Shown here: positions 1 to 12,346 of the stretch, piece after piece
Layout: each line of letters starts with the position of its first letter
How positions within the stretch are numbered: position 1 is the stretch's first letter
Assembly: GCF_001858045.2 (NCBI RefSeq)
Contig: NC_031983.2
Span: forward strand, 28,373,674 to 28,437,673
Direction of reading: 5' to 3'
DNA: 64,000 bases
Source of the DNA: Oreochromis niloticus
Lineage: Eukaryota > Chordata > Actinopteri > Cichliformes > Cichlidae
Notes under the pieces: generated by a model
The model's database searches: none
The model's input: the letters and a program-made list of their open reading frames with translations, nothing else
Told to the model about the DNA's origin: nothing
Translations under genes and position numbers: made by a program

Positions 1-929
1 CTGGTGAAAATTTGTGTGGCTTTACTTTGACTCCACAAGTAAATCCGAGGAACGCTTTGTTAAAGCGCTCGCTCGGCCCGGCTCTTTACAGGTCAGCATG
101 GAGACTCTACAGTCGCGTTCACAGTTAAATAGTTGTTTTCTGATTCTGGGGGTTTCCAGTCATGCGTTCTGTGTTAGATTCTTTTTCTTCATTTGTTTTT
201 TGCTGATAAAATGCGACGTTTTGTAGATACAGCTCGGCTCGGCTACAGGTTTGACTGTTTATTTTGGTAAATATAAAATATACAGTATAACTTTCTGCGG
301 GAAAGATTTTCCTCCGTGTGAGACGAGACGGCAATAGATGTTTAAACAAAGCAGATGTGAAAGATTAGAATAAAAGTGGCAGCTTTCCAGAGGAAACAAA
401 GACCCTACATACATATTCTGCAGGGGATTCTGTGGCCTCATCAGCTGAGGGATATACTGTAGGCCTATCATTTGTACACACTGCTGAGTGTGTTTTATGT
501 CAAAAACCTGCGATTTTCAACTAATAATCAGTCAAATCAAATATACAATAACTCCAGCTTTGGCATGCCAGGGACGTTACGCGCATCTCCTCAGCACCGC
601 TTCGACCACTGTCGTTCATCATGAGCTTGTATCAGCTGTAGAGGAGGAAAGTGACGAGTCTGAGGGTTGGATGTGGTTAAATTTGTGACGCCAGCAGAGG
701 AGAGCTCACGCTTTGAGAAACTCATATCCACTTTGCTTCACAAGCAGAAATATGTCTTTTTCCACAGGTTACAAACTCGGTTTAAATTTGGGAAGAAAAT
801 CTTTGCGTTTGGAGCGATCCATTAAATATGAATTACAAACAAAGACATTTTAATATTAGAAGAAACTTTGGCAGTTTTTAAATAATGATTTTATTTATTA
901 AGAGAAAAAAGTAAACCTTCCTCCCCTGT

Positions 930-1320
930 GTGAAAAAGTAAATGCCCCTTAAACCAATAACTGGTCGTTCCACTCTGTGACTTTCACATCACTGTGGAGG
1001 AATTTTTGCCCACTCTACTTTGAGGAATTACTTTAATTCAGCCACATTGGAGGGTTTTCCAACATGAATAGCAACACCAAACCCAGACCGTCACACCGCC
1101 ACCACCATGTCTGACTGCTGCTGTGATGTTCTCTTTAGTTTGATGCAGAAACCTTCCAAACATTCAGCTTTTGTCTCGTCAGTCCACAGAATATTCCGCA
1201 GAAGTCTTGAGGATGATCCAGATGTTTTTTAGCAGATGTGAGACGAGCCTTGTGTTCTGGGTTCTTCTGTGACCTCTCGGATTAGTCGCCTATGCGCTCT
1301 TGGAGTCTGCCGGCCACTAA
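930..1320 (-). mobile_element. Decayed Tc1-like transposon fragment
   Basis: Several phrases match the antisense of a common fish Tc1-like transposase gene: CTGTGGAGGAATTTTTGCCC, TCAGCCACATTGGAGGGTTT, CACCGCCACCACCATGT, TTTTGTCTCGTCAGTCCACA and TCTGCCGGCCACT. The stretch is internally deleted and carries many stops. No inverted termini were found. Confidence 0.75.
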
Positions 1321-1350
1321 GTTAAGAAGTAGCAGGAGCACATATTTTAA

Positions 1351-2220
1351 AGTCATCCAAAGTAAACATGATGATTTAATGGGACAGCTGGATGCCTGCA
1401 CTATGATGCAAGTTGCCCATCTCTAGTATTTCCATAATATTGCCCCATTTTCACTGTGGGTCAACTTTGTCTGTCCTCATTTCCTGTTGTATCGCAAACA
1501 ATGTCATTACTAAACTAAATACTATGATTTAGTTGCTTTGAATAATATATATACGTATATATATAATGTTTAGTGGTTTCTGACAATCCGAGCAGGGTAA
1601 TCTGGATACTAGCTGCTGAGCCGCTCTCTTTCTCCGTCCTGCGTCAGCCATGTGCTGAAACATTTTTTGTCCTGCGGTTTACGGCTTACATTTCCAGGAG
1701 ATTTGTTTGAGGCTACGAACAAACACTGGAAACACCTCAAGTGGATTTGAAACTAAGATGAAGCCTAATCAGTGAACGACGGGCGAATCCACTCAATCAG
1801 CACACAGTCCCACCAACCAGAGGCAAAAATGGCAGCGGAGGAAGGAGATGATGTTCAGGCGCCATGAAGAATCCAAGACACCATCACAATTTTACAGACT
1901 GGTCCATTAACATTTTTGATTTGTGGGTTTTATCCGCACTAATAAATGCAAAGGATTACAGATTCTTGGCCTTTTTAATGTGTTTCGTTCTAAGAATGGG
2001 CTCTGATAGTACCAACAGAAGCTTTCCTTTTCTCTGACAGCCTCTGGTGTTTCTCGTTGTTTGTAATTCTTCCCCAATTTATTGGTTGTCTCTTAATATC
2101 AGCCCTGATTCCACAGTAAACAGACAGAATGAAGTATGGCAGTATTATTACTGTGCTGTTTGCCAGAATGGTAGGAAAGAGTTCCTCCGAGTCATCCAAA
2201 GTAAACACGATGATTTAATG
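1351..2220. repeat. 31-bp direct repeat pair
   Basis: Positions 1351-1381 and 2190-2220 are the same 31 bases with one difference (C/T), starting AGTCATCCAAAGTAAACA. The flanks do not match. The 808 bases between hold no recognised gene. Confidence 0.85.
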
Positions 2221-3055
2221 ATCTTTGCAGGTATATTTTTTGTGTATTTTGAAAGCAGCCTTGCTTTAAAACCAAATAAATGTCAGTGCTTTTCCGACTT
2301 TGAAGCCAAATCTTTTGGATGTTCTGTTCTTACTTGTTTGTGTACAGAGGATTGGACTTTCAGGAAAATTTATAACCACGTGTGTAATTTCCAGATTTAG
2401 GTTTTAAAAATCAACTAAAAAAAACAAACAGCTAAAACAGGATTGTGATCTAGACTACAGCACAGTGGGATGGATTATTAAAAAAATGAGTGCAAACATA
2501 TAACCTATACCTCGCAGTCAGAGTACACAGAATCAGCCGTGTTTGATCAAAAATGCAGATTACCCAAAACACGAACGTTCCCGGAGGCTGCTGGCTGTCT
2601 TCAGGTCAACTGGTCGCAGAGAGGGTGCTGCAGCAAAAACGCTGCTATGATTCTCCATGGTTGCTTTGAGCACTAGCAGATTGTTGTGATCACCCACAGC
2701 TTGCACACTGAACACGTTGACTTGTCTGCAAACACTCACTAACAACTAAGCACGCAGTAGTAAAACTTGAAAAAGTGCAACGCAAACTGGAAACAAACCA
2801 TGTTTGCCTTCAAAGTAAAAGCTGTGCATTAACAGCACATTTCAAAAGTCACAACTTTTATTTTGAAGGCAAAAGAAAGTTTGACTTCCACTCGGGGAGC
2901 AGCTGGCAAGCGCTGGTAAACAATTTGGTGTGTTCGATGCAAACTATAGGCAACCGCAGCAATGTGCGCGCAACCAAAACTGCAACGAGGTTTTTCCAAC
3001 CTGTCAGGAAATATGCTTTTTTCTCTGGCAACTGGAGGTTGCCGGGGGTTCACTG

Positions 3056-3114
3056 ACTGGTCTTTGAAAGTGGGGGCTTTCAAAGACCAGTGATTGGTCT
3101 TTGAAAAGACCAAT
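3056..3114. repeat. Double hairpin with a shared arm
   Basis: Positions 3056-3070 (ACTGGTCTTTGAAAG) and 3077-3091 are a perfect 15-bp inverted repeat with a six-base loop TGGGGG. Directly after it, 3093-3102 (ATTGGTCTTT) and 3105-3114 form a second perfect 10-bp stem with a two-base loop. TGGTCTTTGAAA occurs in both. Confidence 0.95.
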
Positions 3115-3119
3115 CAATT

Positions 3120-6100
3120 TCACCATCAACCTCATCAACTGGTGGGAGAATACACATCCTCAGTGTGACTGGGATCATGCAGTGTCACCACTGCCACACC
3201 TCCAAAAAGATGGATAAGTTAATGTAACGTGGCTCGTCCGTGTGTCTGCAAAACCTCAATATTCGTTCCCCTATTTCGTTTAAACTTTCTCTACTGTCAC
3301 TTATTGTAATCACTATTTTCTTGTTAATAAAAATACGAGTTCTACCTGATCGAGATTAAAGTTTGACAAGACAAAATTAAAGAATACTCGTCTAACTTTT
3401 TGTCTCTATTTCTTACTTACATCTTACTGCGCTCGTAACATATTCATATACAAACACTTCAAAGCAATATCTGCACTTTTTATTGTGTTCTTGGGTGTTT
3501 TCTTAGCTTAATGTCCAGCTTTTTCCACTTCTTCTCTCCAACACAGGAACTTGAGACTTCTTCGTCTTCCTCTTTGAAACTGTGTTGAGGAAATTCTGTG
3601 TTTTACAGCTCCAAATTTTCCACCACACAGATACCGCACCTTTGGTCCAGTAACTCAGGATGCAGCTTACCGACTGAGTTTCAAAACCACAATTTTAAAT
3701 GTACCCTCCAGTGGCACTCCTCCAAACGTCTGCCCAGGTGATTGTACTGGACATAATATTCACAGTGAGGGGAGAATAACACAACTAGATGGCTCAGCTT
3801 GGCCTCGGGGCTTTGGGACTCTCGGGATTTCCAAAATGCTTGGTGTGCGAGTCCCTTTAAGAGTTTCCACAGATGTGTGAGATATATAATCCATCGCTGG
3901 CTCTGGGCATCATGTCGGTTGCCTCCTATCAAAACTCCCCGCGCCCCTCAACACCGTTCAGCCAACAGTCAACCTGATCCTGACCAGAATAGAGCGGACC
4001 GAACTCCCTCGACCCCTTTTTCACACATTTTCATCCGGGCTGAGATCGCTCGGCTGCAGCTCTGTCGACACTGAGCGGGGTTTGGGGGAGAAGACTCCCT
4101 GTAGAGTTGAATTATACTTCAACTTTCAGGCTTAAGGCAGATATTAAAGAAACTGAAAGTCCCTCCACATTCTGCGTGCAAAAGACGAATAATGTGCACA
4201 TGAATTTACGTAGTATAAACAAACTCTGTCAATAACTCAGTAAATGTTCCATGTTCCAAAGTGTTTAAAAGTCACTGGTTGCAAAGAACAAATAAAAGGG
4301 GAAAATAATGTTTTCAGCAGATTTTCATGTGGACGTTTAAGAGCTGCAGATGTCCTCAGTTCTGTTTTTTCTTCTTTGGCTGTCTCTCCCCATTTTTGTG
4401 CCCACGTGAAAGAGAGGGAGGCATGATGGGAAATGAAGCTGCGACCTGTCAGCTCCGTTTCATGCACATTCACAGATTTAACAGGTAATGCTTGACAGAG
4501 CTTTTCCCCCATGTTGAACACGATCCTGGTGATTCACATGATGAGATGTTATGTTGTCCCGCTCACAGCTTCGGGCAGATGTATAACAACCAGCAGTCAA
4601 CATGGCTGTTGCTTATTACCACTGAGACTGCCCAGTATCTGCTGCTCGGTGCATCTGCATGTTGTAAGCTGACATTCTGCAGTTGCATTTTATACTGAAG
4701 ACAGCTTGAAACCTTTTTGAGATTCATAAACTCCAGGTGCAAATTTTGTTTGGAGCAAAGAGAGCTTGGGCACTTCTTTCCTTAGGAGATTTGAAGCACA
4801 CGCTTGATTACATTAATTTTTGGACATTTCTCTAAAACATGTTGAAAACATGGCAGTTGTTTCATGCCACGCCTCATAATAACCAGCGCTGGAATAACCC
4901 ACGTGCTCACCCACTGTTTCCACAATCCGTGTTGCCCAGAGTCCCAGATACCAACCAGCTAAACCACCAGTCCTGGTGACTGAGTGAGATAAACAACAAC
5001 AGTGTCAACAATGAGACAAAACAGAGCAAAACAGAGCAGTGCTAGCAACCAGCATCTCTCCTGCCTGATTAAAAACAGGAGTCTCTCTCCAATAGACTGT
5101 ATATGAAAGACGGTCACAGCCACGGTGACATCACCGGCAGGTTTGTGGACAAGGTGCATCCATATTTCCCATCCATCCACAAAATGCTGACTCTGTGCCT
5201 GTGTGGCCCAGGCCGTTCTCTCTGCACTCCTGATGCTACAGTCCTGTAGGTCCTGCCTCATTACAGCACGGTGCAAACAATGCTGGCTGTTGGCTCTCAG
5301 TCTTGTTTATTGCGCTCTTGTGATGCTCATTACCAAAAATTGCACCACAAAGTGATGCACAGACATCTTGGGGCCTCTCGGTCAAGTTGGTTATCCAGGC
5401 TTGTGTAACTCAGCTGTGATCTTTATCTAAGCTGAACGATGACACGACACGTTATGGAAAGAAAGTTCCTAAATTACTCAAAAAAACTATTTAATGACCT
5501 TAAAATAGTACAAGCAATTGCTGTAAATGAAAACGAACAAACCGTAACAACCACCACACGGAGGAAGTCTGTAATTAAACCATGGTGGTAATTTTAGGCA
5601 ATAAGTCTGACACACAACACTTGATTTTCAAAAGGAAGAGTGGAGTCATTTTCGTCTTAGCATAAGTCGCCAGTATAAAACCCATCTTGTAATCTTTTTA
5701 TTTCGAGGAAATAAAAATTAGAGCAACAACAAAGGTGTTTCCAGAGAGGGATTCCCTTCCCCTGTCACTGATAAAAACATGTCATCGGGTTTGTGTGTGT
5801 TTGAAATCTGCTGGCACCACATAGGAAGTAATAACGATGAAAGTGGACTCTGGCAGGCGATCACTCTTTGGAAACTGAACAGAATCTCAAATTAAAGCCT
5901 AAATGTAATCGCTGGTTTCTTTCCTTTTAATTTTCACATGTGCGGTGTGCTTTCCTGCTAATATTTCCATTTGTTTTGCTTCAAGCAGTGCTCCATGCGC
6001 TAAGTTTTGGCACCGCTTCCAGAAATAAAGGCCCGTTGCCGTTTGTGATTGCTGTCAGTCATCGCCGTGTGTCAGCGGCTTGTGTGCGTGAGGATGTGGA

Positions 6101-7000
6101 AGCCCCACAAAAGCAGCTGAGGCTCATGAGTAAACGCGCTGATTACAGTGTATATACTTCACATACAACAACACAGCCGCACATTTGTTGGTTATTTACA
6201 GTTTAACAAGTTTATCCTCTCATTTCTTCAACCTTTGACAGATTTGCAGAGGTGTTGCTGAGGTCATGCAGCACTGACGGTTCAGAGTGCACGTTGGTCT
6301 TTGGCACTGAAAACGATGAACTGCATTTATCTTGTGCTTTTCTTCAACCACCTCTTGGAAAGCGCAATTATCTATACAGGAGAAAATTCAGCTTCGTAAA
6401 GAGCATCCTATTTATTTCTTGTTCCTTTTAGCCATTAATGCTATTTTCAGTGATACTTAAAGTCATTCTTTAGTGATTTATCGGGTATTTTTGCAGATGG
6501 TCTGAAGGAAAATACAGATATAAGAAAGAAACCACAACATTAACAATACATTTATCATCATTTACACTTAATGAGCTGACTCCTTTACAAAAAAAAGATC
6601 CCTGGACAGTACGGTGGAGTAATACACTCTGGCATCCAAGCATCGCTCTGCTGCAGTGAAGCAACAGCACCAAAGAAACAGACCACAGAGGAAATATAAA
6701 AAGATATTAATTGAAGCCACGTTCAATACAGTAAATTTGTTACAGGCCTGCATTCCTTGAATAATAATGATTTGCGATCTTCAGTGAAATGTGTGAAACA
6801 CTTTAGGAAACTAAATTATGTTGAAGCAGGAACGAATTATCTGTCTCCTGTGGATTGCTTTACGATATATAAAACAACATTTAAAGCTTTACTGCAGTTT
6901 TCAGGTGTTTTGTTTTATGAAACTTTTGTGAGCTTCAGCTCGTTTGATTTAGTCTAAAAGTCGAGCCCAACTTTGAAGATCTACAGATTACACATCTGTG
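3120..7000. other. Non-coding stretch, no gene recognised
   Basis: No exon, tRNA or complete transposon was recognised on either strand. The open frames are short, lack splice-consistent neighbours and resemble no protein family I know. Confidence 0.5.
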
Positions 7001-7005
7001 TTTTA

Positions 7006-7516
7006 CTTCACTCAAACGAGTCCGTAACTGCAGACGTTACTGGATAATTCCTTTTCAGCAAGGCCACCTATCTACTTATGCAATGGAGCAGTCAGCTCTA
7101 ATTTATTGTTTTAAAGGAAATCCTGGAAATGGCGTAAGAGAAACAGACAGGTCCGACTTTGTTCCCCTTCACTAGACTGTGCCGATGCTTTCACGTGGAA
7201 AATTCTTCAGAAATACGTCGAGGCAGAGAAATATGACAGCAGCCATTAATGAGCTTAACTGTTGCTTCATCTATGAAAAGCAGGTAACTATTCTCCATCT
7301 CTCGTGATCAATCACCCAGACTGAGTCAAGCTTATTTGAAAGCGCCCACATTCTTAGGAAGAATAGATTGTGCTCATCTATGACAGGTTCACAACTGTCC
7401 AAACAACTTTCATATGATTTTTATCCAACAATAACTCTTAAATAAATTTAGATGGCACCGTTGTGCCATCAGAAACGTCTTTACTCTCAGTTTTTGCATA
7501 GTAAGTGAAAGTGTTG
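7006..7516. repeat. 511-bp direct repeat, copy 1
   Basis: This is identical to 11426-11936 except for three substitutions, with a constant offset of 4420 bases and no indels. It contains a perfect short hairpin GATGGCAC-CGTT-GTGCCATC at 7451-7470, 46 bases before the end of similarity. No open frame of note lies in it, and the termini lack TG...CA or clear inverted repeats. Confidence 0.97.
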
Positions 7517-8121
7517 CTCCACGGCTCCAAACTGTTTAAACCTCTGAGCAGCACATTTGGTGCTTTTGCTCCTTCAGGCTACACTCGTCTGTGTTTGAGA
7601 AAATGTGTGTTCTTCTTAAAGTGCAGCCAACATGTTTCTTCATTTGACAGACATCACACACTGACTGGGACCGACGGAAAAATAAAGACTTCCCTCACAC
7701 TGACATGTTTTCTTAGCTGGAGAGTTACAAAACAGACCTCAATTTCAGTAGTTTCCGTGGTAACTTACTGGTATGTAATTTGGTATTTATGGTAAAGTTA
7801 CTTTGAGTTAATATTATAGTTGTATAATATTGTGGGCGGTCTACCAGAGGCCGGGGAGCTTGAGGGTCCTGCGCAGCATCTTTGCTGTTCTTAGGACTGC
7901 GCTCTTCTGGGGGGAGATCTTGAATCTCGCTCCTGGGATCTACTGGAGTACTCCGATTGCCACTGGGACCACGCACCACATCTTCTCGAGCTCCTCTCTC
8001 AACCGTTGATATTTTTCTCGAGCTTTGTGTGTTCTTTCTTCTTAATGTTCTTCGTCTGCATGGCCACCACTACTACGTTTGGTTGGTTAGCCATCACCAG
8101 TTTGTGATGCCACAGGATCTT

Positions 8122-8437
8122 GTCTTGATGCATGCTCAATCATCCAGCTAAGTAAACCCCAAAAGGTTGATTCTATTCATCTGGACGTTTTCAGTGGGAG
8201 AAACATTTCGTCACTCATTCAAGTGACTTCTACAGTCTCAGCTGACTGCAGGTTTCCCAACCTTATAACAGAACATTTGCACAATAACTGAAGACCAGTG
8301 GAGACCAGTTCCCTGATCATTAATATGCAAATTGTCATGACCATTGATCAACAACCACTGTTTAGATCCCACTGATCAACGGCCATGAGTACCATTCATA
8401 GAGAGTTGGGGAATGGCTGCAATCACAGCATTGTAAG
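8122..8437. mobile_element. Repeat nested in the LINE, with 8-bp target duplication
   Basis: AGGATCTT occurs at 8114-8121 and again at 8438-8445, on either side of a 316-bp block. Removing the block and one copy restores the LINE wording (...NDR-AKIL-WHH...). The interior (CATCTGGACGTTTTCAGTGG, GAAACATTTCGTCACTCATT) matches an abundant fish interspersed repeat. Its class is not assigned; the 8-bp duplication would suit a hAT-type element. Confidence 0.75.
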
Positions 8438-8597
8438 AGGATCTTAGCCCGGTCATTCTCCACTACCCTGGGGGTCGTCTCCCATTTTGACCTCTGGACT
8501 TCCAGGCCATACTCTGCACAGATGTTTCTGTATACTATGCTGGCCACTTGGTTATGGCGTTCCATGTACATCCTGCCTGCTAGCATCTTGCACCTTG

Positions 8598-8786
8598 CTC
8601 TTATGGCAAATAGTAAATGGACTGTTTCTTATATAGCACGTTTCTACTCTAAGCACTCATTCACCAATTCATACAAGCACTGTTACTATGGTTTTTCCAC
8701 ACAAGTGCTTGCTATGTAACATTGACACACATTCATACTCCGAAGGGGATCGAACCACCAGTATGTGACCTGCTCTACCCCCTGAG
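8598..8786 (-). mobile_element. tRNA-derived SINE nested in the LINE
   Basis: On the minus strand it starts GGTGGCTCAGGGGGTAGAGC (box A-like), followed by GGTTCGATCCCC (box B), and ends with GCTATATAAG and CCATTTACT. It interrupts the LINE between the CRLCKDAPEII and KMLAGR segments. The 3' tail matches the plus-strand SINE near 57,050. It is a SINE and not a tRNA gene. Confidence 0.8.
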
Positions 8787-9305
8787 CCACCCTGCAATGG
8801 ACCCCGTTATGTGCAGGATTATCTCAGGGGCATCTTTACACAGCCTGCACCTGGGGTCTTGCCTGGTGTGGTAGGCTTCAGCCTCTATGGATCTTGTGCT
8901 CAGAGCTTGTTCCTGTGCTGCCATGATTAGTGCCACTGTGCTGTCTTTCAGTCCAGCCAGTAGTAGGATTTCTTGTTGTCAGCCACCTCTTCTATCTGCT
9001 GGTGGTACATGCCAGGGGACCTGTCATTCCATGATGGTTCCTGTTCTTGCTCCTCTTCTTTTTTGGGGTCTCTGCTACTTGAGGGATTTACTAACCACTC
9101 GGTTATTTGTGGTTATCTTCCTGATGTGCTCATGGTTGTTCGTTGTCTCATCCTGGACGGTGTTTCTGACACTCACTAGTCCTAAACCTCCTTCCTGCTG
9201 CTTGCCTCATGGTGTTGGGCGTGGGATGAAACCCTCCATGCATGGTCAGGAGCTTCCTTGTCTTGATGTCAGTGGGTTCTATCTCCTCCTTTGGCCAGCT
9301 GATTG

Positions 9306-11425
9306 ATGTTGATGAGTGCCTAGGAACCTTTACAGGACATAGACAGCCTGATTGGGAATCGAACCCCCAAACTGCAGTTTTAAATGCAAGTCGTGTTGCT
9401 GTAGTGCGGTGTGGCTTGTGGCTTGGCTGCAGGGGAGGGGTGGAGCAGTGGGTTCATGTGTTGTTATTGCATACAGTATATGTCTGTCATTCCTTTTTTA
9501 TACAGTACCGAATTGTTTGATTTGACCACAGGTTTTATTTTGGTGTTTCAGTCCCCCTCACCTGCATCAGTATTTCTTTGGACTCCACATTGAGAAAAAG
9601 CTTAATTTATCACGGATTACTGAGGGAAAAGGCCTACCGTGGAAATGAAACCTCCGATTAGCCAGGTGTCATAGGTGTGCCGGGTCCTGGGCCATATTAT
9701 GGAGTGGCTTAACCCTGCCAAACGTTCAGGTCTAATTTCCTGAATACACCGTTTGAATGTTATAATTGAACAGTGATTCTTCAGATATGATTGGTTCCTT
9801 CATTCTAAGGTCACTGCAAAATTGTGATGTTTTTATTTTTAAGGTAAAGATCTTAAAAGTAAAGATGAATCCTGTGAATAATACGGCCCCGGCCCAAAAA
9901 GCACGATGTATTTAATATGTAAAATGGGGAGATAGTGTTTGTTTTTCCACACTAAAAGTTAGTTACTACTTACTCAAATTTACTTCGAAGATATATTTTT
10001 AAATCAGTGAGTTGTAATAATCGACGGGAGAGGTTCTAAAACTTAGAAGGAAGAAAAATATTTTTCCAAAGACCACTTTGACATCCTGACACCAACTTGG
10101 GCTTTATGATGTGGATGGACTCAAATAAATATTTCTCCATATTTGCCGGCTACTGATAGCTACAGCTATAAAGATCTGGGTCACATGGAAATGTGATATT
10201 TCAGGTTTTGGTTATGCAGACAAAGTTTTATTGCTGGTTTTGCTCTTCTTAGAATATCACAATTTCATCCTGTAAAATAAACCAACTGCTGAAGATAATA
10301 ATGATCTTAAGGAAGCACTTACCTCTTTTCAGCTAAAGAGCACAGCACAATACTTCATACATTTTCCATTCAGAGAAATTGTGCAGACCTTAATTACTCC
10401 ATAAATCTGTAGTGTAGTGAATGTGGTTGGTCTGCCATGAAGATTCATGACTGGACTCTGTGTTTGTTTTTCTTCGGCATAGTTATGAATTGATTAATAG
10501 CTTACCCACAGTGTTTGAATGCCAGTTTTAAAATCATAAAAAAAGTATCAGGACAGAGGAGAGGAGAAAAATGATAATTCACGATGTTTTTACACACAAC
10601 GTGTCTGCTTCGACCCACAGGCACAGCCAAATAACCAAACAGCTGGTTCTTGGAATGAAACTGAACCATAGCTTGGTTTGTTTTTAAATGTGAAAACTTT
10701 TTTTGACATCTCAGTCTTTCAGATTAATCACAGGAAATAACTGCATGCAATTGTCAGAAGTGAAAAGGAGGCAGGAGCACACTGGGGGTAATGAGTCAGT
10801 TTTTAAGTGAATTATGGTTGAAGGACAATAAAAATACACACTCTTCCCAGGTGTTTGTATGAAGGATGGGAGAAAGGATATTAGCAGAGCAATGACTCTT
10901 GTAGATAAATGCAGCAGCAGTACAAAAATATTACAAAGCCTCACATGACACAAGCCCGTCTACAAACCTATCAGCCTATAGAGATGTAGCATAATTCCAA
11001 AGTGAAACCAAAAGCAGTCGCATCAAAGACATGAACCTTTGCTCAGACTTCACTCTGGACCTTCACCTGTGAACAGGTCCTGAGGTTGTGTTGCTGTAGC
11101 TGGGAATATAAAACACTCCTACAACCTGTCCCGGTGCTGGAATCGGGAATATGTCTGCTCGAATCATTAATTTGACTTATTAAAGATAAATTAATCCATT
11201 TAAAATCCGCTCTTTAAGTCTGACGTCATTAGCTGTTTCGCGTCCAAACGAACACTGCGGCATCACTGAGAGTTACAAACTGTCTAAATTCTTTCATCTT
11301 TAACAAAATGATCAGCGTTGCTGCTTTACCAGGTGTAACAATTAAGTTTAACATCCAGGCATCCATGAAAACAGAATTTATTAAATTTAACGGAGTTAGA
11401 AGTTAGCAGGAAGTTAGCTCGCTAG
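9306..11425. other. Non-coding stretch between the LINE and repeat copy 2
   Basis: It is mostly AT-rich unique sequence. At 9350-9370 the minus strand has GGTTCGATTCCC, a box B-like word that may be the remnant of a SINE head. No gene was recognised. Confidence 0.45.
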
Positions 11426-11936
11426 CTTCACTCAAACGTGTCCGTAACTGCAGACGTTACTGGATAATTCCTTTTCAGCAAGGCCACCTATCTACTTATG
11501 CAATGGAGCAGTCAGCTCTAATTTATTGTTTTAAAGGGAATCCTGGAAATGGCGTAAGAGAAACAGACAGGTCCGACTTTGTTCCCCTTCACTAGACTGT
11601 GCCGATGCTTTCACGTGGAAAATTCTTCAGAAATACGTCGAGGCAGAGAAATATGACAGCAGCCATTAATGAGCTTAACTGTTGCTTCATCTATGAAAAG
11701 CAGGTAACTATTCTCCATCTCTCGTGATCAATCACCCAGACTGAGTCGAGCTTATTTGAAAGCGCCCACATTCTTAGGAAGAATAGATTGTGCTCATCTA
11801 TGACAGGTTCACAACTGTCCAAACAACTTTCATATGATTTTTATCCAACAATAACTCTTAAATAAATTTAGATGGCACCGTTGTGCCATCAGAAACGTCT
11901 TTACTCTCAGTTTTTGCATAGTAAGTGAAAGTGTTG
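11426..11936. repeat. 511-bp direct repeat, copy 2
   Basis: Same orientation as copy 1 and about 99.4% identical by eye. The hairpin is at 11871-11890. The similarity stops abruptly on both sides, and neither flank is shared. Confidence 0.97.
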
Positions 11937-12112
11937 AAGTTGGACTAGCTGGTATATAATGATGTGGTACATGGTGGCTAGCTATGCCTAGCATAATATA
12001 AACACAGTGAAGCTGGAGGATGAACGCTAACTTTTTTCCACTCGATAAAAGTTAATGTGAGGGTTCCCGACGGTTAGGGACAAATGCAATCGCATAGACG
12101 GATGCTGTAAAC

Positions 12113-12338
12113 CAGGGGTGGGGAACTCCAGGCCTCGAGGGCCGGTGACCTGCGGGTTTTAGGTCTCACCCTGGGTCAACACTCCAGAATCAAATGATTA
12201 GTTTATTACCAAGCCTCTGGAGAACTTCATGACATGTTGAGGAGGTCATTTAGCCATTTAAATCAGCTGTGCTGGATCAAGGACACATCTAAAACCTGCA
12301 GGACACCGGCCCTCGAGGCCTGGAGTTCCCCATCCCAG
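12113..12338. mobile_element. hAT-type MITE with perfect 8-bp target duplication
   Basis: The element starts CAGGGGTGGGGAACTCCAGG and ends with its near-perfect inverse; inverted repeats of over 30 bp include CTCGAGGGCCGGTG. The 8-bp duplication CTGTAAAC is present at 12105-12112 and 12339-12346. At 226 bp it has no coding capacity and needed a transposase in trans. Confidence 0.93.
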
Positions 12339-12346
12339 CTGTAAAC

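Larger units (their letters stand above)
7838..9305 (-). mobile_element. 5'-truncated LINE (3' end of reverse transcriptase ORF), decayed
   Basis: Reading the minus strand from 9305 down, broken frames give WPKEEIEPTDIKTRKLLTMH, PRCRLCKDAPEII, KMLAGRMYMERHNQVASIVY, NICAEYGLEVQRSKWETTP, KILWHH with LVMANQPNVVVV, and finally LRRTLKLPGLW and a stop near 7838. This is the C-terminal part of a non-LTR retrotransposon polyprotein that I recognise as abundant in fish. Stops and frameshifts show it is dead. It is interrupted by a SINE (about 8598-8786) and by another repeat (8122-8437). The plus-strand frames over it are shadows. Confidence 0.85.

Noticed and set aside
8740..8786. tRNA gene on the minus strand
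   Set aside because: Box A and box B are present, but the sequence continues into a SINE body and tail and lacks a clean tRNA fold.
8887..9306. 139-codon plus-strand frame
   Set aside because: It is the antisense shadow of the minus-strand LINE relic.
7006..11936. The paired 511-bp repeats as LTRs of one retrotransposon
   Set aside because: No TG...CA ends, no primer-binding site, no polypurine tract and no gag-pol frame in between; the interior is instead a decayed LINE in the other orientation.
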